Positions 46,842-55,847 of a DNA stretch of 64,000 nucleotides are shown here, piece by piece. The translations under genes and the position numbers were made by a program. The DNA comes from JALZAH01 sp051000755 (GTDB lineage Bacteria; Actinomycetota; Acidimicrobiia; Acidimicrobiales; Palsa-688): assembly GCA_051000755.1 (NCBI GenBank), contig JBPCNZ010000136.1, forward strand, positions 1-64,000, read 5' to 3'. Under the pieces are notes generated by a model. That model saw only the letters and a list, made by a program, of their open reading frames with translations. It had not been told where the DNA came from and did not search any database. Position 1 is the stretch's first letter; every line of letters begins with the position of its first letter.

Positions 46842-47266
46842 GGGCCCGCTCTCGCGCCGCCCACCAGGGCGGTGGCTGACGCTGTACCGGTCACGGGCTT
46901 GGACCGGAGCCCGACGATGGAGAGGATCTGCATCCTTTCCGTGAAGCTGACCGTCACCGTCACCCGGTCCCCGGCGACGGTGACCTGGCCGTCGTGGCCG
47001 TAAGCGGTGAGATAGCGCTCGGCCGCCTGTCGGGCCGCGACGGGGTCAACGGTCACCGCCGCCGAGGTCCGCTCGGTAGCGGCGACAGCTTCAGCGCCGG
47101 CCCGGGCTGCCCCTTCCGCTTCGGCGTCCGCCTCCCGGTGGCCGGCGATGATGGCTCCACCGTCGAAGACCAGGCCGGCGACGACGACGAGGGCGGCGAA
47201 GACACCGACGACGAAGACCGTGACCGACCCCCGATCGTCATCGCCCGACAGGCGCAGGAAGGTCAT
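46838..47266 (-). CDS. TadG-like pilus assembly protein
   Basis: ATG 47266 overlaps the TadE stop (ATGA), giving 142 residues; an earlier ATG at 47299 is possible. The sequence GSVTVFVVGVFAALVVVAGL, VFDGGAIIAGHREADAEAEG is the TadE/TadG N-terminal helix, with the Glu/Asp-rich follow-up that is typical after Tad secretion signals. The C-terminal part (VTVSFTERMQILSIVGLRSK) is beta-rich. It is shorter than long TadG forms with a VWA domain. It is a minor pilin-like component. Confidence 0.8.
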   Translation of the reverse strand: MTFLRLSGDDDRGSVTVFVVGVFAALVVVAGLVFDGGAIIAGHREADAEAEGAARAGAEAVAATERTSAAVTVDPVAARQAAERYLTAYGHDGQVTVAGDRVTVTVSFTERMQILSIVGLRSKPVTGTASATALVGGARAGP

Positions 47267-47745
47267 GAACCGCGGAAGATCAAAACCAAACAAGCGCACC
47301 GCTGGTCGCGCATGTGGGGTTCGGCGTCGATCTGGACTGGCTCGACGTAGGTGTCCACGACGGAGGTGGACGTGGCGGTCACCGTCCTGGTCCCGGGAAC
47401 CTTGAGGAGGACCAGGTCGCCCAGGGGTACGTGACAGCTGACGGTGACGGTCACGGTGCCCCCGGGGTGAAGAGTGCTGGTGTCGACGGCGACGACCCGG
47501 TTGGCGCAGTCGAGCCCGCTGAGGTCCTGGTTGGCCATGGCGGTGCCCTGCCGGGTCGCGTCGGACCCGGACCGGTAGTAGAGGGAGGCCTGGCGGGCCG
47601 CGTCGCGTGCTGCCTCGTCGACCTGATTGCGGGCCGACGAAAACCGGCCGAGGGCGACGACGAAGAGCATGATGATCACGAGGGGCACGGTGAGCAGGAC
47701 CAGCTCGACCGACATCGAGCCGCGTTCGTCCCCTTCGGCTGTCAT
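47263..47745 (-). CDS. TadE-like minor pilin
   Basis: The 160-residue protein starts at ATG 47745, overlapping the preceding TadE stop. GSMSVELVLLTVPLVIIMLF is the classic SxELV/A TadE prepilin-like helix, followed by GRFSSARNQVDEAARDAARQ. Paired cysteines (LDCANRV and VSCHVP) could form a disulfide in the exported domain. The C-terminus ends DQRCACLVLIFRGS. It is probably a pseudopilin processed by a TadV-type peptidase. Confidence 0.82.
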   Translation of the reverse strand: MTAEGDERGSMSVELVLLTVPLVIIMLFVVALGRFSSARNQVDEAARDAARQASLYYRSGSDATRQGTAMANQDLSGLDCANRVVAVDTSTLHPGGTVTVTVSCHVPLGDLVLLKVPGTRTVTATSTSVVDTYVEPVQIDAEPHMRDQRCACLVLIFRGS

Positions 47746-48146
47746 GGCCCCGGCGGCGGTCTGAACGCCTCCACCGGTGCGGTCGCCGTCTCGTGGATGG
47801 GCAGGCGGAGGATGGGTACCACGGTCAATGCCGTGCCGGCCACGGTCATCCGGGCCAGGGCCGCGTCGCGGAACGGCGTGACCGTCGTTCCCCGGATCAG
47901 GCTCCGGCCGTTGTCGTCGAGGACGGCGTTGGCCTGGGCCTGGCCGGCGCCGGCGGTGGCCCCGTAGGCGCTCGCCGTCTTGACCCCCTGTTGGGCGGCG
48001 GCCCGGGCGATGTCGGCGGCGTGGTACCAGACGCCGAACTGGATGATCAGGAGCACGACGAGCAGGGTGACGGGAAACAAGATCACCATCTCGATGGCGC
48101 TCGAACCTTCTTCGTCGTCCCTGGCCCGACGCCACCGGCCCGACAT
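47742..48146 (-). CDS. TadE-like minor pilin
   Basis: ATG 48146 follows a GGAGG ribosome site, giving 134 residues; an upstream ATG at 48173 would overlap the pilin gene. GSSAIEMVILFPVTLLVVLL is the TadE helix with the Glu at +5-like position, then YHAADIARAAAQQGVKTASA. It forms a pair with the next TadE gene. Confidence 0.82.
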   Translation of the reverse strand: MSGRWRRARDDEEGSSAIEMVILFPVTLLVVLLIIQFGVWYHAADIARAAAQQGVKTASAYGATAGAGQAQANAVLDDNGRSLIRGTTVTPFRDAALARMTVAGTALTVVPILRLPIHETATAPVEAFRPPPGP

Positions 48147-48150
48147 CGGA

Positions 48151-48351
48151 TCAGCCTCCGAGGTTGATGCCATTGGCTTTGGCCGTCACCTTGGAGACGA
48201 TGATGGCGCCGACGGCGATGGCCAGGCCGGCCAGCACGGCCACGATGATCACCCATTCGACGATGCTCGCCCCCCGCTCGGAGTCGCCTCCCGGGGCGAC
48301 GCGGGCACGGAGCCACGTGATCAGGGCTTGGACTTCCGCAGGGATCCTCAT
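48151..48351 (-). CDS. Flp-type pilin
   Basis: This 66-residue protein follows an AAAGGA site. A 27-residue positively charged leader precedes GASIVEWVIIVAVLAGLAIA, the hydrophobic Flp helix with the conserved Glu, and a short tail KANGINLGG. The size and order (just after tadC, before tadE) identify the major Flp pilin. The usual G/XXXXEY cleavage site appears as GASIVEW, with Trp instead of Tyr. Confidence 0.8.
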   Translation of the reverse strand: MRIPAEVQALITWLRARVAPGGDSERGASIVEWVIIVAVLAGLAIAVGAIIVSKVTAKANGINLGG

Positions 48352-48386
48352 GGCACAGACAGGTCCTTTCGCGGTTGGGCCGAGCG

Positions 48387-49271
48387 TCACAGCCCGGTCA
48401 TGATTCGATCGACGGCGGGATAGCCGATGAAGACGATGAACGACAGGACGAGCAGGACGATCGGCACCGCCATCCGCTCGTTGGCCGAATTCGCTGCCTC
48501 TTCGACGTCCGACAGCCCCCGGTGGCGCAGGGTCTGCGCCTTGGCGGCCAGCGATGTGCGAACGCGCGCCCCGATGTCGCCGGCCAGGCCGACAGCCGCG
48601 GCCAGCTCCCGCAGCTCGGCCACGCCGATGTCGGCACCGAGGCGGTCCAGGCCGGCCCACGGGGTCTCCCCGGTGATCTTGGCCCGGTACAGGGCATGGC
48701 GGATCTCCCGGAAGGCATCACCGTCGCCGGTGTCCGCCGCCGTCTCCAGGGCGCCCTCGACCCCCTTGCCGGCGGCGATGTTGATGCCGACCAGGTTGAA
48801 GAAAGCCCCCAGCGCGTGTTTGAAGCTCCGCCGCCGCTTCTCGGCCTCGCGGTGCAGGGCGGCGGTGGGCAGCAGCGCCCCGCCCACGGCAAAGCAAAGA
48901 GCCACGCCTGCGGGTAGGGGCAGGGGCACGGCCGTACCCGACAGGGCGAGCAGGCCTGCCGTCGCAGGCGGGACGAGTCCCAGTTCGAGAGCGGTCAGCA
49001 TGCTCCGGGCCAGGTGCGCGTCGGTCGTCCGGCCGAGGGCCCGGAGGTCGGTTCGCACCGAAGCGGTGAGCACCCGCTCCAGGCCGACCGCCTGTCCCAG
49101 GGCCACGAGGACCCGGTCCCCGGCGGTGTCGGCCGGCAGGAGGGTCCGGGGGGTGGAGATGCGGGTGAGGGCGTCGGCCAGCACCGGCTGCGGCCGCCGG
49201 ACACTGGCGGCCACCAGGACCAGCCCCACCCCGATGCCGGCGCCCAGGACGAGCAGGAGCGGGAGGGTCAT
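48387..49271 (-). CDS. tadC: TadC-like pilus assembly membrane protein
   Basis: This 294-residue type II secretion F-domain protein has N-terminal helices (LLLVLGAGIGVGLVLVAAS, LPAGVALCFAVGGALLP), a cytosolic helical domain (HALGAFFNLVGINIAAGKGV, GDIGARVRTSLAAKAQTLRH) and final helix VPIVLLVLSFIVFIGYPAV. With TadB it forms the membrane platform of the Tad machine. Its start overlaps the tadB stop. Confidence 0.88.
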   Translation of the reverse strand: MTLPLLLVLGAGIGVGLVLVAASVRRPQPVLADALTRISTPRTLLPADTAGDRVLVALGQAVGLERVLTASVRTDLRALGRTTDAHLARSMLTALELGLVPPATAGLLALSGTAVPLPLPAGVALCFAVGGALLPTAALHREAEKRRRSFKHALGAFFNLVGINIAAGKGVEGALETAADTGDGDAFREIRHALYRAKITGETPWAGLDRLGADIGVAELRELAAAVGLAGDIGARVRTSLAAKAQTLRHRGLSDVEEAANSANERMAVPIVLLVLSFIVFIGYPAVDRIMTGL

Positions 49272-50143
49272 GGCGCCTCCACCACCTCATGCAGGGCCAC
49301 AGCATCCGGGGCCTCCTCACGCGGGGCCAGGAAGCGGTCGGGCGCCTGATAGCGACTCATCACGTTCAACCAGGCCAGGCCACCAGCGAAGCCAGCGAAC
49401 ACCGCCGCCAGCACCAGTTGCCCGCCGGCCGAGTTGAACGGTTGCAGGTAGGAGGCGTTGAACAGCACCAGGGCGGTCACCATGGCGATGGTCACGGCGG
49501 CGATGACCCTCACCGACGTCCGGATCCTGGCCCGGTTGGCATCCACCCGCAGGCGCATGTCGGCGTCGTCGCGGGCGGCATCGGCGAGGGAGCCGAGCAG
49601 GTCGACGAGGCTCTGGGCCTCCCCTCGCGCCGCCAGGATGAGAGCGGAGACGACGAGGTCGGCGGTGGGGTCGGCCAACGCCTCGGCGAAGGAGGCCAGA
49701 GCGTCGGCGAGGCGGACCCGCCCGAGCTGGGCCACCAGGGTGGACAGGGCGGGCCGGATGCTCGTCGCCGCCAGTGGAGCGGTGACGGCGATGGCCTCCT
49801 CGAGACCGGAGGACGCCGAGAGGGTGTCGCGCAACATCTCGGCCCAGGCCGCCACCGCCACCGAACGGTCGACCGTCGCGGCCCTTCGCCCCCGAGATCC
49901 GAACAGGTCGCGACCGAAGAAGCCCAGCCCGGCTGCGCCGAGGACGGCGACGGGCCAGCGGGTGATGGCCAGAGCCACAAGGGCGGCACCGGCAAGGGTC
50001 CCCAGCCGGACGCCCAGATCGCCTCTCCAACGGCCGAGGACGTCTCGGCTCGCCCGCCCAGAGGCGGCGCTGGAGAGGCCCCACACGGTGAGCCAGATGC
50101 CGGTGCCGATGGTGGCGCCCATCAGGGCGTAGAGGGCGGTCAC
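49268..50143 (-). CDS. tadB: TadB-like pilus assembly membrane protein
   Basis: The 291-residue protein from GTG 50143 overlaps the cpaF stop (GTGA). Helices ALMGATIGTGIWLTVWGL and LAGAALVALAITRWPVAVLG come before the F domain (AWAEMLRDTLSASSGLEEAI, AQLGRVRLADALASFAEALA, SLVDLLGSLADAARDDADMR), then SVRVIAAVTIAMVTALVLF. It partners TadC. Confidence 0.88.
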   Translation of the reverse strand: MTALYALMGATIGTGIWLTVWGLSSAASGRASRDVLGRWRGDLGVRLGTLAGAALVALAITRWPVAVLGAAGLGFFGRDLFGSRGRRAATVDRSVAVAAWAEMLRDTLSASSGLEEAIAVTAPLAATSIRPALSTLVAQLGRVRLADALASFAEALADPTADLVVSALILAARGEAQSLVDLLGSLADAARDDADMRLRVDANRARIRTSVRVIAAVTIAMVTALVLFNASYLQPFNSAGGQLVLAAVFAGFAGGLAWLNVMSRYQAPDRFLAPREEAPDAVALHEVVEAP

Positions 50144-51503
50144 GGCCGCTCTCCCGAGCGGGCCAGCCACGACGGGTCGAAACCGGCGCTGACGAGCGAG
50201 CGCCGGCGGCGGTCGGACAGAGGCACCCCGGTGGGCACGGCATGGCCTTCGGGGTTGGGGGTGAACAGCTCGTTGGCGAGGGGGCGGCCCTCCTCGAATC
50301 CGGCCACCTCCCGGACGGAGGAGACCACGCGGCCCCCATCGGCGGACCGGGACACGAAGATGGTGAAGTCGACGGCGTTGGCGGCCAGGGCGTAGGACGT
50401 GGCGAAATCGAGCCGTTGGGGTGCCTGGGCGCCGAGCAGGGCCAGCTTGTCGAACACCTCGCCGGAGCTGTTGGCATGCAACGTGCACATTGAGCCCTTG
50501 GAACCCGAGTTCATGGCGTTGAGCATGGGGACGACCTCGTCACCCAGGACCTCGCCGACGATGACCCGCTGGCTGGAGGTGCGCATGGCGTCGCGCACCA
50601 ACTGGGCGCAGGTGACGGCGCCAACTCCCTCGATGTTGGCTTCCCGCGCCTCCATGGCGACGACCTCACGGTGCCGCTCGGGAAAGCGGTCCAGGGCCAG
50701 CTCGTAGTCCGATTCGATGGTCACGATGCGCTCCGCCGGATCGATCTCTGCCGCGAGGGCTCGTAGCAGGGTGGTCTTGCCGTCGGCCATCCCGCCGGCG
50801 ATCAGCAGATTCATCTTGGCCCGGACGAGGGCAGCGAGGAAGGCTTCGAGGAGCGGTGACATGGTGGCCGGGAGGTCCGCCAGGCCGACGTCGAGGTAGC
50901 GATGGCGGCGAATGAACACGTGAGGCTCGCGGGTGACCCAGGCGAGTGCGAACAGGCGGGAGCCGTCGGGCAGCTGGAGGTTGATCCGGTAGCGGTCGGG
51001 ATCGAAGCGGCGCTCGGAGATGCCGACCCTCCGGCCCAGCTCCCGCACGAACTCGATCAGGTCGTCGCCGTGACGGGCGATCGGCGCCCCCCGGATCGTC
51101 CGGCCGTCGACCAGATCCAGCCAGACCGGTTCGCCGCCCGCGGCGTGGAGGTTGATGACATCGGCCCGCTCGAGGTGGGGCTGCAGGGCGGCCAGACCGA
51201 ACAACAGGTCGACCGTGGCCTTGCGGACCGCGGCCTCATCGGCGGCGCTCGGCGGGGCCGACCCTGGTTGAGCTGGTCCTTGGCGTGCAGGCGGAGTTGG
51301 TCGTTGATGAGGCTGACGGCGAGCTCCTCCTCGTCATGGCGATCGATCCGCTCCCGACCGTCACGCTCTCGCTCGGCTTGGCGTTCCGACAGGCCCCGGG
51401 CCACCTTCTCCCTGATCCGGCGAACCAGGCCCTCGTCCACCGAGTCCCACCACTGTTCGAAGGGCTCGGTCCCGAGGGCGGCTGCGTCGCTCGGTGCCGT
51501 CAT
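50140..51503 (-). pseudogene. cpaF: CpaF/TadA ATPase gene, single frameshift
   Basis: ATG 51503 overlaps the cpaE stop. The first 79 codons (FEQWWDSVDEGLVRRIREKV, LAVSLINDQLRLHAKDQLNQ) match a CpaF N-terminus. The frame is lost at about 51,270, and the -1 frame continues ADEAAVRKATVDLLFGLAAL to the end. One more G in the GGG there restores it. The rest is a complete ATPase: Walker A GGMADGKTT (about 240), IVTIESDYELALDRFPERHR, VIVGEVLGDEVVPMLNAMNS and GSMCTLHANSSGEVFDK. The ATPase powers pilus assembly. It is a sequencing error, a real null mutation or programmed frameshifting; reads would decide. Confidence 0.75.
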
Positions 51504-52306
51504 GGCTGACTCGGTGAGGGCGCCGGCCGTTTGGGCGGTAGGGCGGAAGGCGGCCGGGGCAGGTCGTCTCGTGGTACGGCCCGACGGGGATCGACGGGTG
51601 CCGGTCCCGGTAGGACTCGTAGGATCTCGCGCGCCAGGATCTCCGCACTGCGCAGGAGCCGGCTCCGCTCGGGGCGCCCGCCCGTGCCGAGCGTCTCCGC
51701 TCCCCTTGGATCGTGGTCCAGAACACCGATCACGGGGAAGTCGAACACCTCGGCGATCTCCCGGGGCGGGTAGGGCTGACGACCGACCACCACGATGGCG
51801 CACATCGAGGTCTCCAGCTCGAGGGTCTGGAGTCGGTGCTGGAGCCCGACGACGTCCTCGATGCTGGATCGCACCACGAAAATCGCCGCGTCGGCCTCGT
51901 GGACGCAGCCCAGGGCCGGGGAGCGGCGGTCGACCCGGCCGCAGTCGGCCAGGACGTCCAGGCCCGGAAGGCTGCCGAGGGTCCGACCGAGGGCGGCGGC
52001 CCCGAGAGCGTCGAGCGACGCCGTCACCCGGTCCGGCCCAGGTGGGGCCAGGAGGGCCAAGGTGCCGTTGGCCAGTTGTTGCACCCCGGCGCCGACCAGA
52101 TCGGAGCTGAGCCCGTGGCTGCCGGCGGCCGCCAGGCTGATGAGCCCGGGGTCGTGGGGAAGCACCTGGCGGCCGGCGATGGTGCCGCCGTCGGGATCCA
52201 ACTCGGCCACGATGGCCCGGCGAGGGGCCGGCCAGGCTGCGGCCAGGGCCAGGATGGCGGTGGTCAACCCGGGCGATCGGTTGGAGCCGAACGCCACCAA
52301 CGCCAC
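51500..52306 (-). CDS. CpaE/TadZ-like MinD-type ATPase
   Basis: This 268-residue protein starts at GTG 52306. The N-terminal GSNRSPGLTTAILALA is the deviant Walker A of TadZ/CpaE (SPGxTT, no Lys), and VAELDPDGGTIAG and LDVLADCGRVD are MinD-like. TadZ localises the pilus at the cell pole. The Pro/Arg-rich C-terminus is disordered. It overlaps cpaF by 4 bases. Upstream lies the prophage, so the operon's earlier genes are separated from it. Confidence 0.85.
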   Translation of the reverse strand: MALVAFGSNRSPGLTTAILALAAAWPAPRRAIVAELDPDGGTIAGRQVLPHDPGLISLAAAGSHGLSSDLVGAGVQQLANGTLALLAPPGPDRVTASLDALGAAALGRTLGSLPGLDVLADCGRVDRRSPALGCVHEADAAIFVVRSSIEDVVGLQHRLQTLELETSMCAIVVVGRQPYPPREIAEVFDFPVIGVLDHDPRGAETLGTGGRPERSRLLRSAEILAREILRVLPGPAPVDPRRAVPRDDLPRPPSALPPKRPAPSPSQP

Positions 52307-52360
52307 GTCAGCCCCCTACCAGGACCAGGGCTAGGGTCACCATAAGGTAGTATTCGGCGC
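52307..52360. other. Host-prophage boundary, candidate attachment site
   Basis: Read on the minus strand, a short in-frame tail EYYLMVTLALVLVGG and stop ends 4 bases before cpaE. It looks like the C-terminus of the previous Tad-operon gene, now cut off by the integrase gene. The crossover should lie within or just above this stretch. Serine integrases usually recognise 40-50 bp att sites next to their gene. The second att copy lies beyond the window. Confidence 0.4.
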
Positions 52361-53755
52361 ATGGTCGTCACTGCACCTCGCCGAGCTGTCATCTACCGCC
52401 GGATCTCCCAGGACTCGACCGGCGAGGCGGCCGGCGTGGGCCGCCAGCGTGAGGACTGCATCCGGTACTGCGCGCAGCGCGGGTGGGCGGTCGTCGCCGA
52501 CATCGAGGACAACGACATCTCCGCCTCCCAGTACGCCAGGAAGAAGCGGCCGGGCTATGCCGAAACGCTTCGCCTCGTGGAGGCGGGCGAGGCGGACAGC
52601 GTTGTGGCCTGGCATCTCGACCGCCTGTGGCGACGGCCGTCCGAGCTGGAGCACCTGATCGAGCTGGTCGAGAAGAAAGACATCACGGTCGCCACGTTGA
52701 ACGGGGACATCGACCTCAACAACGGCGACGGCCGGTTCCTGGCCCGCATCCTGGTCTCCGTCGCCGCGAAGTCGTCCGACGACTCGGCCACCAGGCTGCA
52801 GCGGAAGATGCTGGAACGGGCCGAGCACGGCGACCCGCACGGCCCTCGACCATTCGGCTGGAAGGCGGGCGGCATCGAACTCGACCCTGCCGAGGCTGCA
52901 ATCGCACGAGACATGGTCGAGCGGATGTTGAACGGGGGGTCGATCCATTCTGTAGCGACCGCGCTGAACGCCCGTGGAATCGTCACACCCCGGGGCGGCA
53001 AGGAATGGCAGGGGACGACGGTAAAGCGCTACCTCATGAACCCTCGCCTGGCCGGGCTGCGCGTCCACCAGGGCCAGGTGATCGGCAACGCCCGGTGGGA
53101 GCCGCTCATAGACGAGGCCACCCATGAGAGGCTGAAGGCCGTGATCGACAGCCGGTCCTACAAGGCGATGAACCCGACACGTCGGCGCCTGCTGACCCGG
53201 CTGATCCGGTGCGGACGGTGCGACAGCATGCTCACCTACGGCAACCCTGACGCCCTGCGCTGCGTGAAGAAGCCGGGGTACACCAACTGCGGCGGGCTGA
53301 CGGTCACCCGCCAGCCGGTCGAGGACATCGTGGTCGAGGCGGTGCTTCTCCGCTTGGACACCACCGCCCTGGCCGAGGCATTGGCAGCCCGAGGGACCGA
53401 CGTCGAGGATGACACGGCAACGGCAGAGATCGTCGCCCTCGAGGGCAGGGAGGCCGAACTAGCGGCGATGTGGGCGGCGGGGGAGCTCGACCGCCGCGAA
53501 TGGTCCGCCGCTCGACAGACGATAGAGGGACGCCTCGAGGACCTCCGCCGTAGGGCCAGCCGGCGCACCCACAATCAGGCCCTCGCGCCCTACCTGACCA
53601 AGCCGGGAGCGCTCCGGGCCGCATGGCCAAACCTCGAGCTCGACCAGCAACGCCTGATCCTCTCCACAGTGATCGACAGGGTCGTCATCGCCCCAGCTAC
53701 CAGGCGAGGCCGGATGTTCGACCCCGAGCGGGTCGACGTCGTCTGGAGGGTATGA
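52361..53755 (+). CDS. int: Large serine recombinase (phage integrase)
   Basis: This 464-residue site-specific recombinase has a catalytic domain RAVIYRRISQDSTGEAAGVG with nucleophile Ser16, then DSVVAWHLDRLWRRPSELEH and RLQRKMLERAEHGDPHG. The recombinase domain is ERMLNGGSIHSVATALNARG, WQGTTVKRYLMNPRLAGLR. A zinc ribbon follows (IRCGRCDSMLTYG, LRCVKKPGYTNCGG), then a coiled coil (about 345-410). It integrates and excises the phage between attP and attB through double-strand breaks. It starts 54 bases from cpaE, so the left att is likely adjacent. Confidence 0.95.
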   Translation: MVVTAPRRAVIYRRISQDSTGEAAGVGRQREDCIRYCAQRGWAVVADIEDNDISASQYARKKRPGYAETLRLVEAGEADSVVAWHLDRLWRRPSELEHLIELVEKKDITVATLNGDIDLNNGDGRFLARILVSVAAKSSDDSATRLQRKMLERAEHGDPHGPRPFGWKAGGIELDPAEAAIARDMVERMLNGGSIHSVATALNARGIVTPRGGKEWQGTTVKRYLMNPRLAGLRVHQGQVIGNARWEPLIDEATHERLKAVIDSRSYKAMNPTRRRLLTRLIRCGRCDSMLTYGNPDALRCVKKPGYTNCGGLTVTRQPVEDIVVEAVLLRLDTTALAEALAARGTDVEDDTATAEIVALEGREAELAAMWAAGELDRREWSAARQTIEGRLEDLRRRASRRTHNQALAPYLTKPGALRAAWPNLELDQQRLILSTVIDRVVIAPATRRGRMFDPERVDVVWRV

Positions 53756-53759
53756 GCCG

Positions 53760-54230
53760 CTAACCGAGCGTCGGCCAGCGATCGCCACTAGCCCGAGCTG
53801 TTTCGGCGCGTAGAAGCAGGCTCGACCGAGAAACCTGGACGCGATGACCGCGCGGACAGGCCACCACACGCTGCTGGCTGTCCAGGAGCTGAACGAACGA
53901 TGCGCGTATCGCGTCGCTCACTCCGGGAGCAGAGCGGCGTGTGGCCCGGAGGAGGAGGCGGGCGACGGCGACGTTGCCCGCCGGCATCCTCGATGGCGCA
54001 GCTTTGGCGAGGGCCTGGACCGGTGCGTTACGCCAGTCATCTGAGAGCGCAACCCCCGACCAGTGACGCTCGCTCGACGACCGCACGATGACGGTGGGGC
54101 CGCCGACCTCTGGTACGTCACCGGCTACAGCCAACGTGGGCGGAGCGACGTCGCCCTGACGCGAACACCGTGCGCAGACGAACGCTACGGGCTCGGGCGG
54201 GGCGGGAACTACATCGTTGGCATTTGCCAC
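53760..54230 (-). CDS. Putative prophage control-region protein
   Basis: This 156-residue minus-strand frame contains FVCARCSRQGDVAPP near the start and VACPRGHRVQVSRSSLLLRA near the end, two Cys pairs or singles that might bind zinc. Its composition is protein-like, unlike the neighbouring frames. It is divergent from the HTH gene at 54328, so it may be the immunity or lysogeny gene. No HTH or repressor motif was found. It is convergent with the integrase with a 4-base gap. Confidence 0.45.
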   Translation of the reverse strand: MANANDVVPAPPEPVAFVCARCSRQGDVAPPTLAVAGDVPEVGGPTVIVRSSSERHWSGVALSDDWRNAPVQALAKAAPSRMPAGNVAVARLLLRATRRSAPGVSDAIRASFVQLLDSQQRVVACPRGHRVQVSRSSLLLRAETARASGDRWPTLG

Positions 54231-54327
54231 GAGGACAGACTACAGTGGGGGAGAGAACAGCACGGGCATTGCCCTTATGACGCCACCGAGGCGAGCAACA
54301 GCTCGGGTCCGGCGAGTGAGGTGCAGC

Positions 54328-54552
54328 ATGTCCCGATCTCGTTCAGCGGTACTTGACGAGGTGCCCATCCCCGCAGACTGGCGGGAGTCCTCCACCGTGT
54401 CAGTCCAGGTCGCTGGGGCCATCCTCGGCATCGCCCGAAACACGTCCTACGCGGCGGCCGCTAGTGGCGACCTCCCGACCATCAGGCTCGCCGGGCGCAT
54501 CCTCGTCCCCGTCGCCTTGCTGCGGAGGATGCTCGGCGAGGACGCCGCATGA
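54328..54552 (+). CDS. Small HTH (excisionase-like) protein
   Basis: The 74-residue protein from ATG 54328 has STVSVQVAGAILGIARNTSY, then SGDLPTIRLAGRILVPVALL, a MerR/excisionase-type winged helix. It could direct excision with the serine integrase or regulate early transcription. Its stop overlaps the next ATG (ATGA). Confidence 0.75.
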   Translation: MSRSRSAVLDEVPIPADWRESSTVSVQVAGAILGIARNTSYAAAASGDLPTIRLAGRILVPVALLRRMLGEDAA

Positions 54553-54761
54553 GCCCGGCCGAAGCGCTCGTGGAGCGCACCACCGCGGCCCAGGGCCTGC
54601 CGATCACGGTCACCGACCCGGCCACCGTGGCTGTGGTGGCTTCGGTGCTGACCACTGCCCGGAGAAGCGAGAACCCCGGCACCACGCCGGGGTCCATCGC
54701 CACAACCTCATCCACGGTCCTCACCGTCACCGCCCCTCAAACCGGGAGGCGATGTGGCTAA
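54549..54761 (+). CDS. Small phage protein
   Basis: The 70-residue protein reads ALVERTTAAQGLPITVTDPA, then TVAVVASVLTTARRSENPG. The VERTTxAQGLPxxVTDPATxxxVA pattern recurs in actinophage early regions; its function is unknown. It overlaps both neighbours, so it is part of the early operon. Confidence 0.65.
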   Translation: MSPAEALVERTTAAQGLPITVTDPATVAVVASVLTTARRSENPGTTPGSIATTSSTVLTVTAPQTGRRCG

Positions 54762-55572
54762 GAATACACGCAACCTCGACGTTGCAGAAGAGATCGACGC
54801 CCGCGAGACCGTCTCCAAGGTCACGGCCCGGGACAGGGTCAACAAGATCCGCACCCACGTCGAGGACATCAAGACCCTGGTCGTCGCCGCCTACCGAGCA
54901 AGGGACTGGGACGTCCTCGGCTACGCCACCTGGGCGGAGTACTGCACCGAGGAGTTCGGCGGCACCATCGCCATCCCCCGCGAGGAACGCGGCGATGTGG
55001 TGTTCACGTTGCGCGACGCCGGTCTGTCCACCCGGGCCATCGGGGCGGCCATCGGGGTCAGCAAGGACACCGTGCGGAATGACCTGGCAGGTGGCGAATA
55101 TTCGCCACCTGCCGAACCGGCACCTGCTGGGGTACCTGCGCCGAGTCCCATCGGTTGGAACGAAAACGAGATTCGACCTGCCCCTCATCCCGACGATGAC
55201 GAAGTAGTCGAGGCCGAGATTGTCGGCGAACCCGAGCCCTACCAGCCACCAGCTCAGGCTGTCACCGGAACCGACGGCAAGACCTACAAGGCCAAGACCG
55301 ACACGCCGGCCGCGCCTCGTCGTCGCCCGTGGGCCGACGCCTACCGCGATGCAATCAGAGCGGTCGAGAAGGCCGCGACGGCCCTCCACAACCTCTCTGT
55401 AGACGATCGGGTCACCGACACCGTGATGCACAACAACGTCGGCAACACCAACGACCTGCAGCGTGCCGTCAACTTGTTGACCGGGACCGTCCGGGTGATG
55501 CGACCCGAGAGTGACGACCCCGCCCTCGGCTCACACCGGCGGTCAGCCTCCTCTGAGGAGGCGGGCCGATGA
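54754..55572 (+). CDS. Phage DNA-binding protein
   Basis: The 272-residue protein starts at GTG 54754. Residues 1-60 carry ARETVSKVTARDRVNKIRTH-type charged helices, then DWDVLGYATWAEYCTEEFGG. REERGDVVFTLRDAGLSTRA, IGAAIGVSKDTVRNDLAGG (about 75-112) form a helix-turn-helix. A Pro/Glu-rich linker and VTGTDGKTYKAKTD follow. This architecture is common in actinophage early regions, where it is thought to be a DNA-binding or ParB-like regulator. Confidence 0.8.
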   Translation: MAKNTRNLDVAEEIDARETVSKVTARDRVNKIRTHVEDIKTLVVAAYRARDWDVLGYATWAEYCTEEFGGTIAIPREERGDVVFTLRDAGLSTRAIGAAIGVSKDTVRNDLAGGEYSPPAEPAPAGVPAPSPIGWNENEIRPAPHPDDDEVVEAEIVGEPEPYQPPAQAVTGTDGKTYKAKTDTPAAPRRRPWADAYRDAIRAVEKAATALHNLSVDDRVTDTVMHNNVGNTNDLQRAVNLLTGTVRVMRPESDDPALGSHRRSASSEEAGR

Positions 55573-55847
55573 CCCGCATCGACGCCACGAGCGAGTTTCA
55601 CGGTCACGTCCTCGAGTACGTGTCCGACATCGACAGGGCCTACTTCAACCACCACCCCGAGGTCAGCAGCTACCAGCGTCCCGCCGAAGAACACGAGTTC
55701 TGTGACCCGCGCAGCTACCCGCAGTGCTCCCTGCTGTTCCCAACACCGCCTCGTTTGGAGGGGGCGACGTTACAGCTGATGGTCACCGTCACCGAGCTCA
55801 AGCCCGGGGTCCGGGGCCGAAGCCCGTGGTGGACGGTGACCTCATGA
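55569..55847 (+). CDS. Small phage protein
   Basis: The 92-residue protein overlaps both neighbours (ATGA). Its content is HHPEVSSYQRPAEEHEFCDP, SYPQCSLLFP and MVTVTELKPGVRGRSPW. Two Cys residues and the FCDP element recur in short actinophage early proteins. Function is unknown. Confidence 0.6.
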   Translation: MTRIDATSEFHGHVLEYVSDIDRAYFNHHPEVSSYQRPAEEHEFCDPRSYPQCSLLFPTPPRLEGATLQLMVTVTELKPGVRGRSPWWTVTS

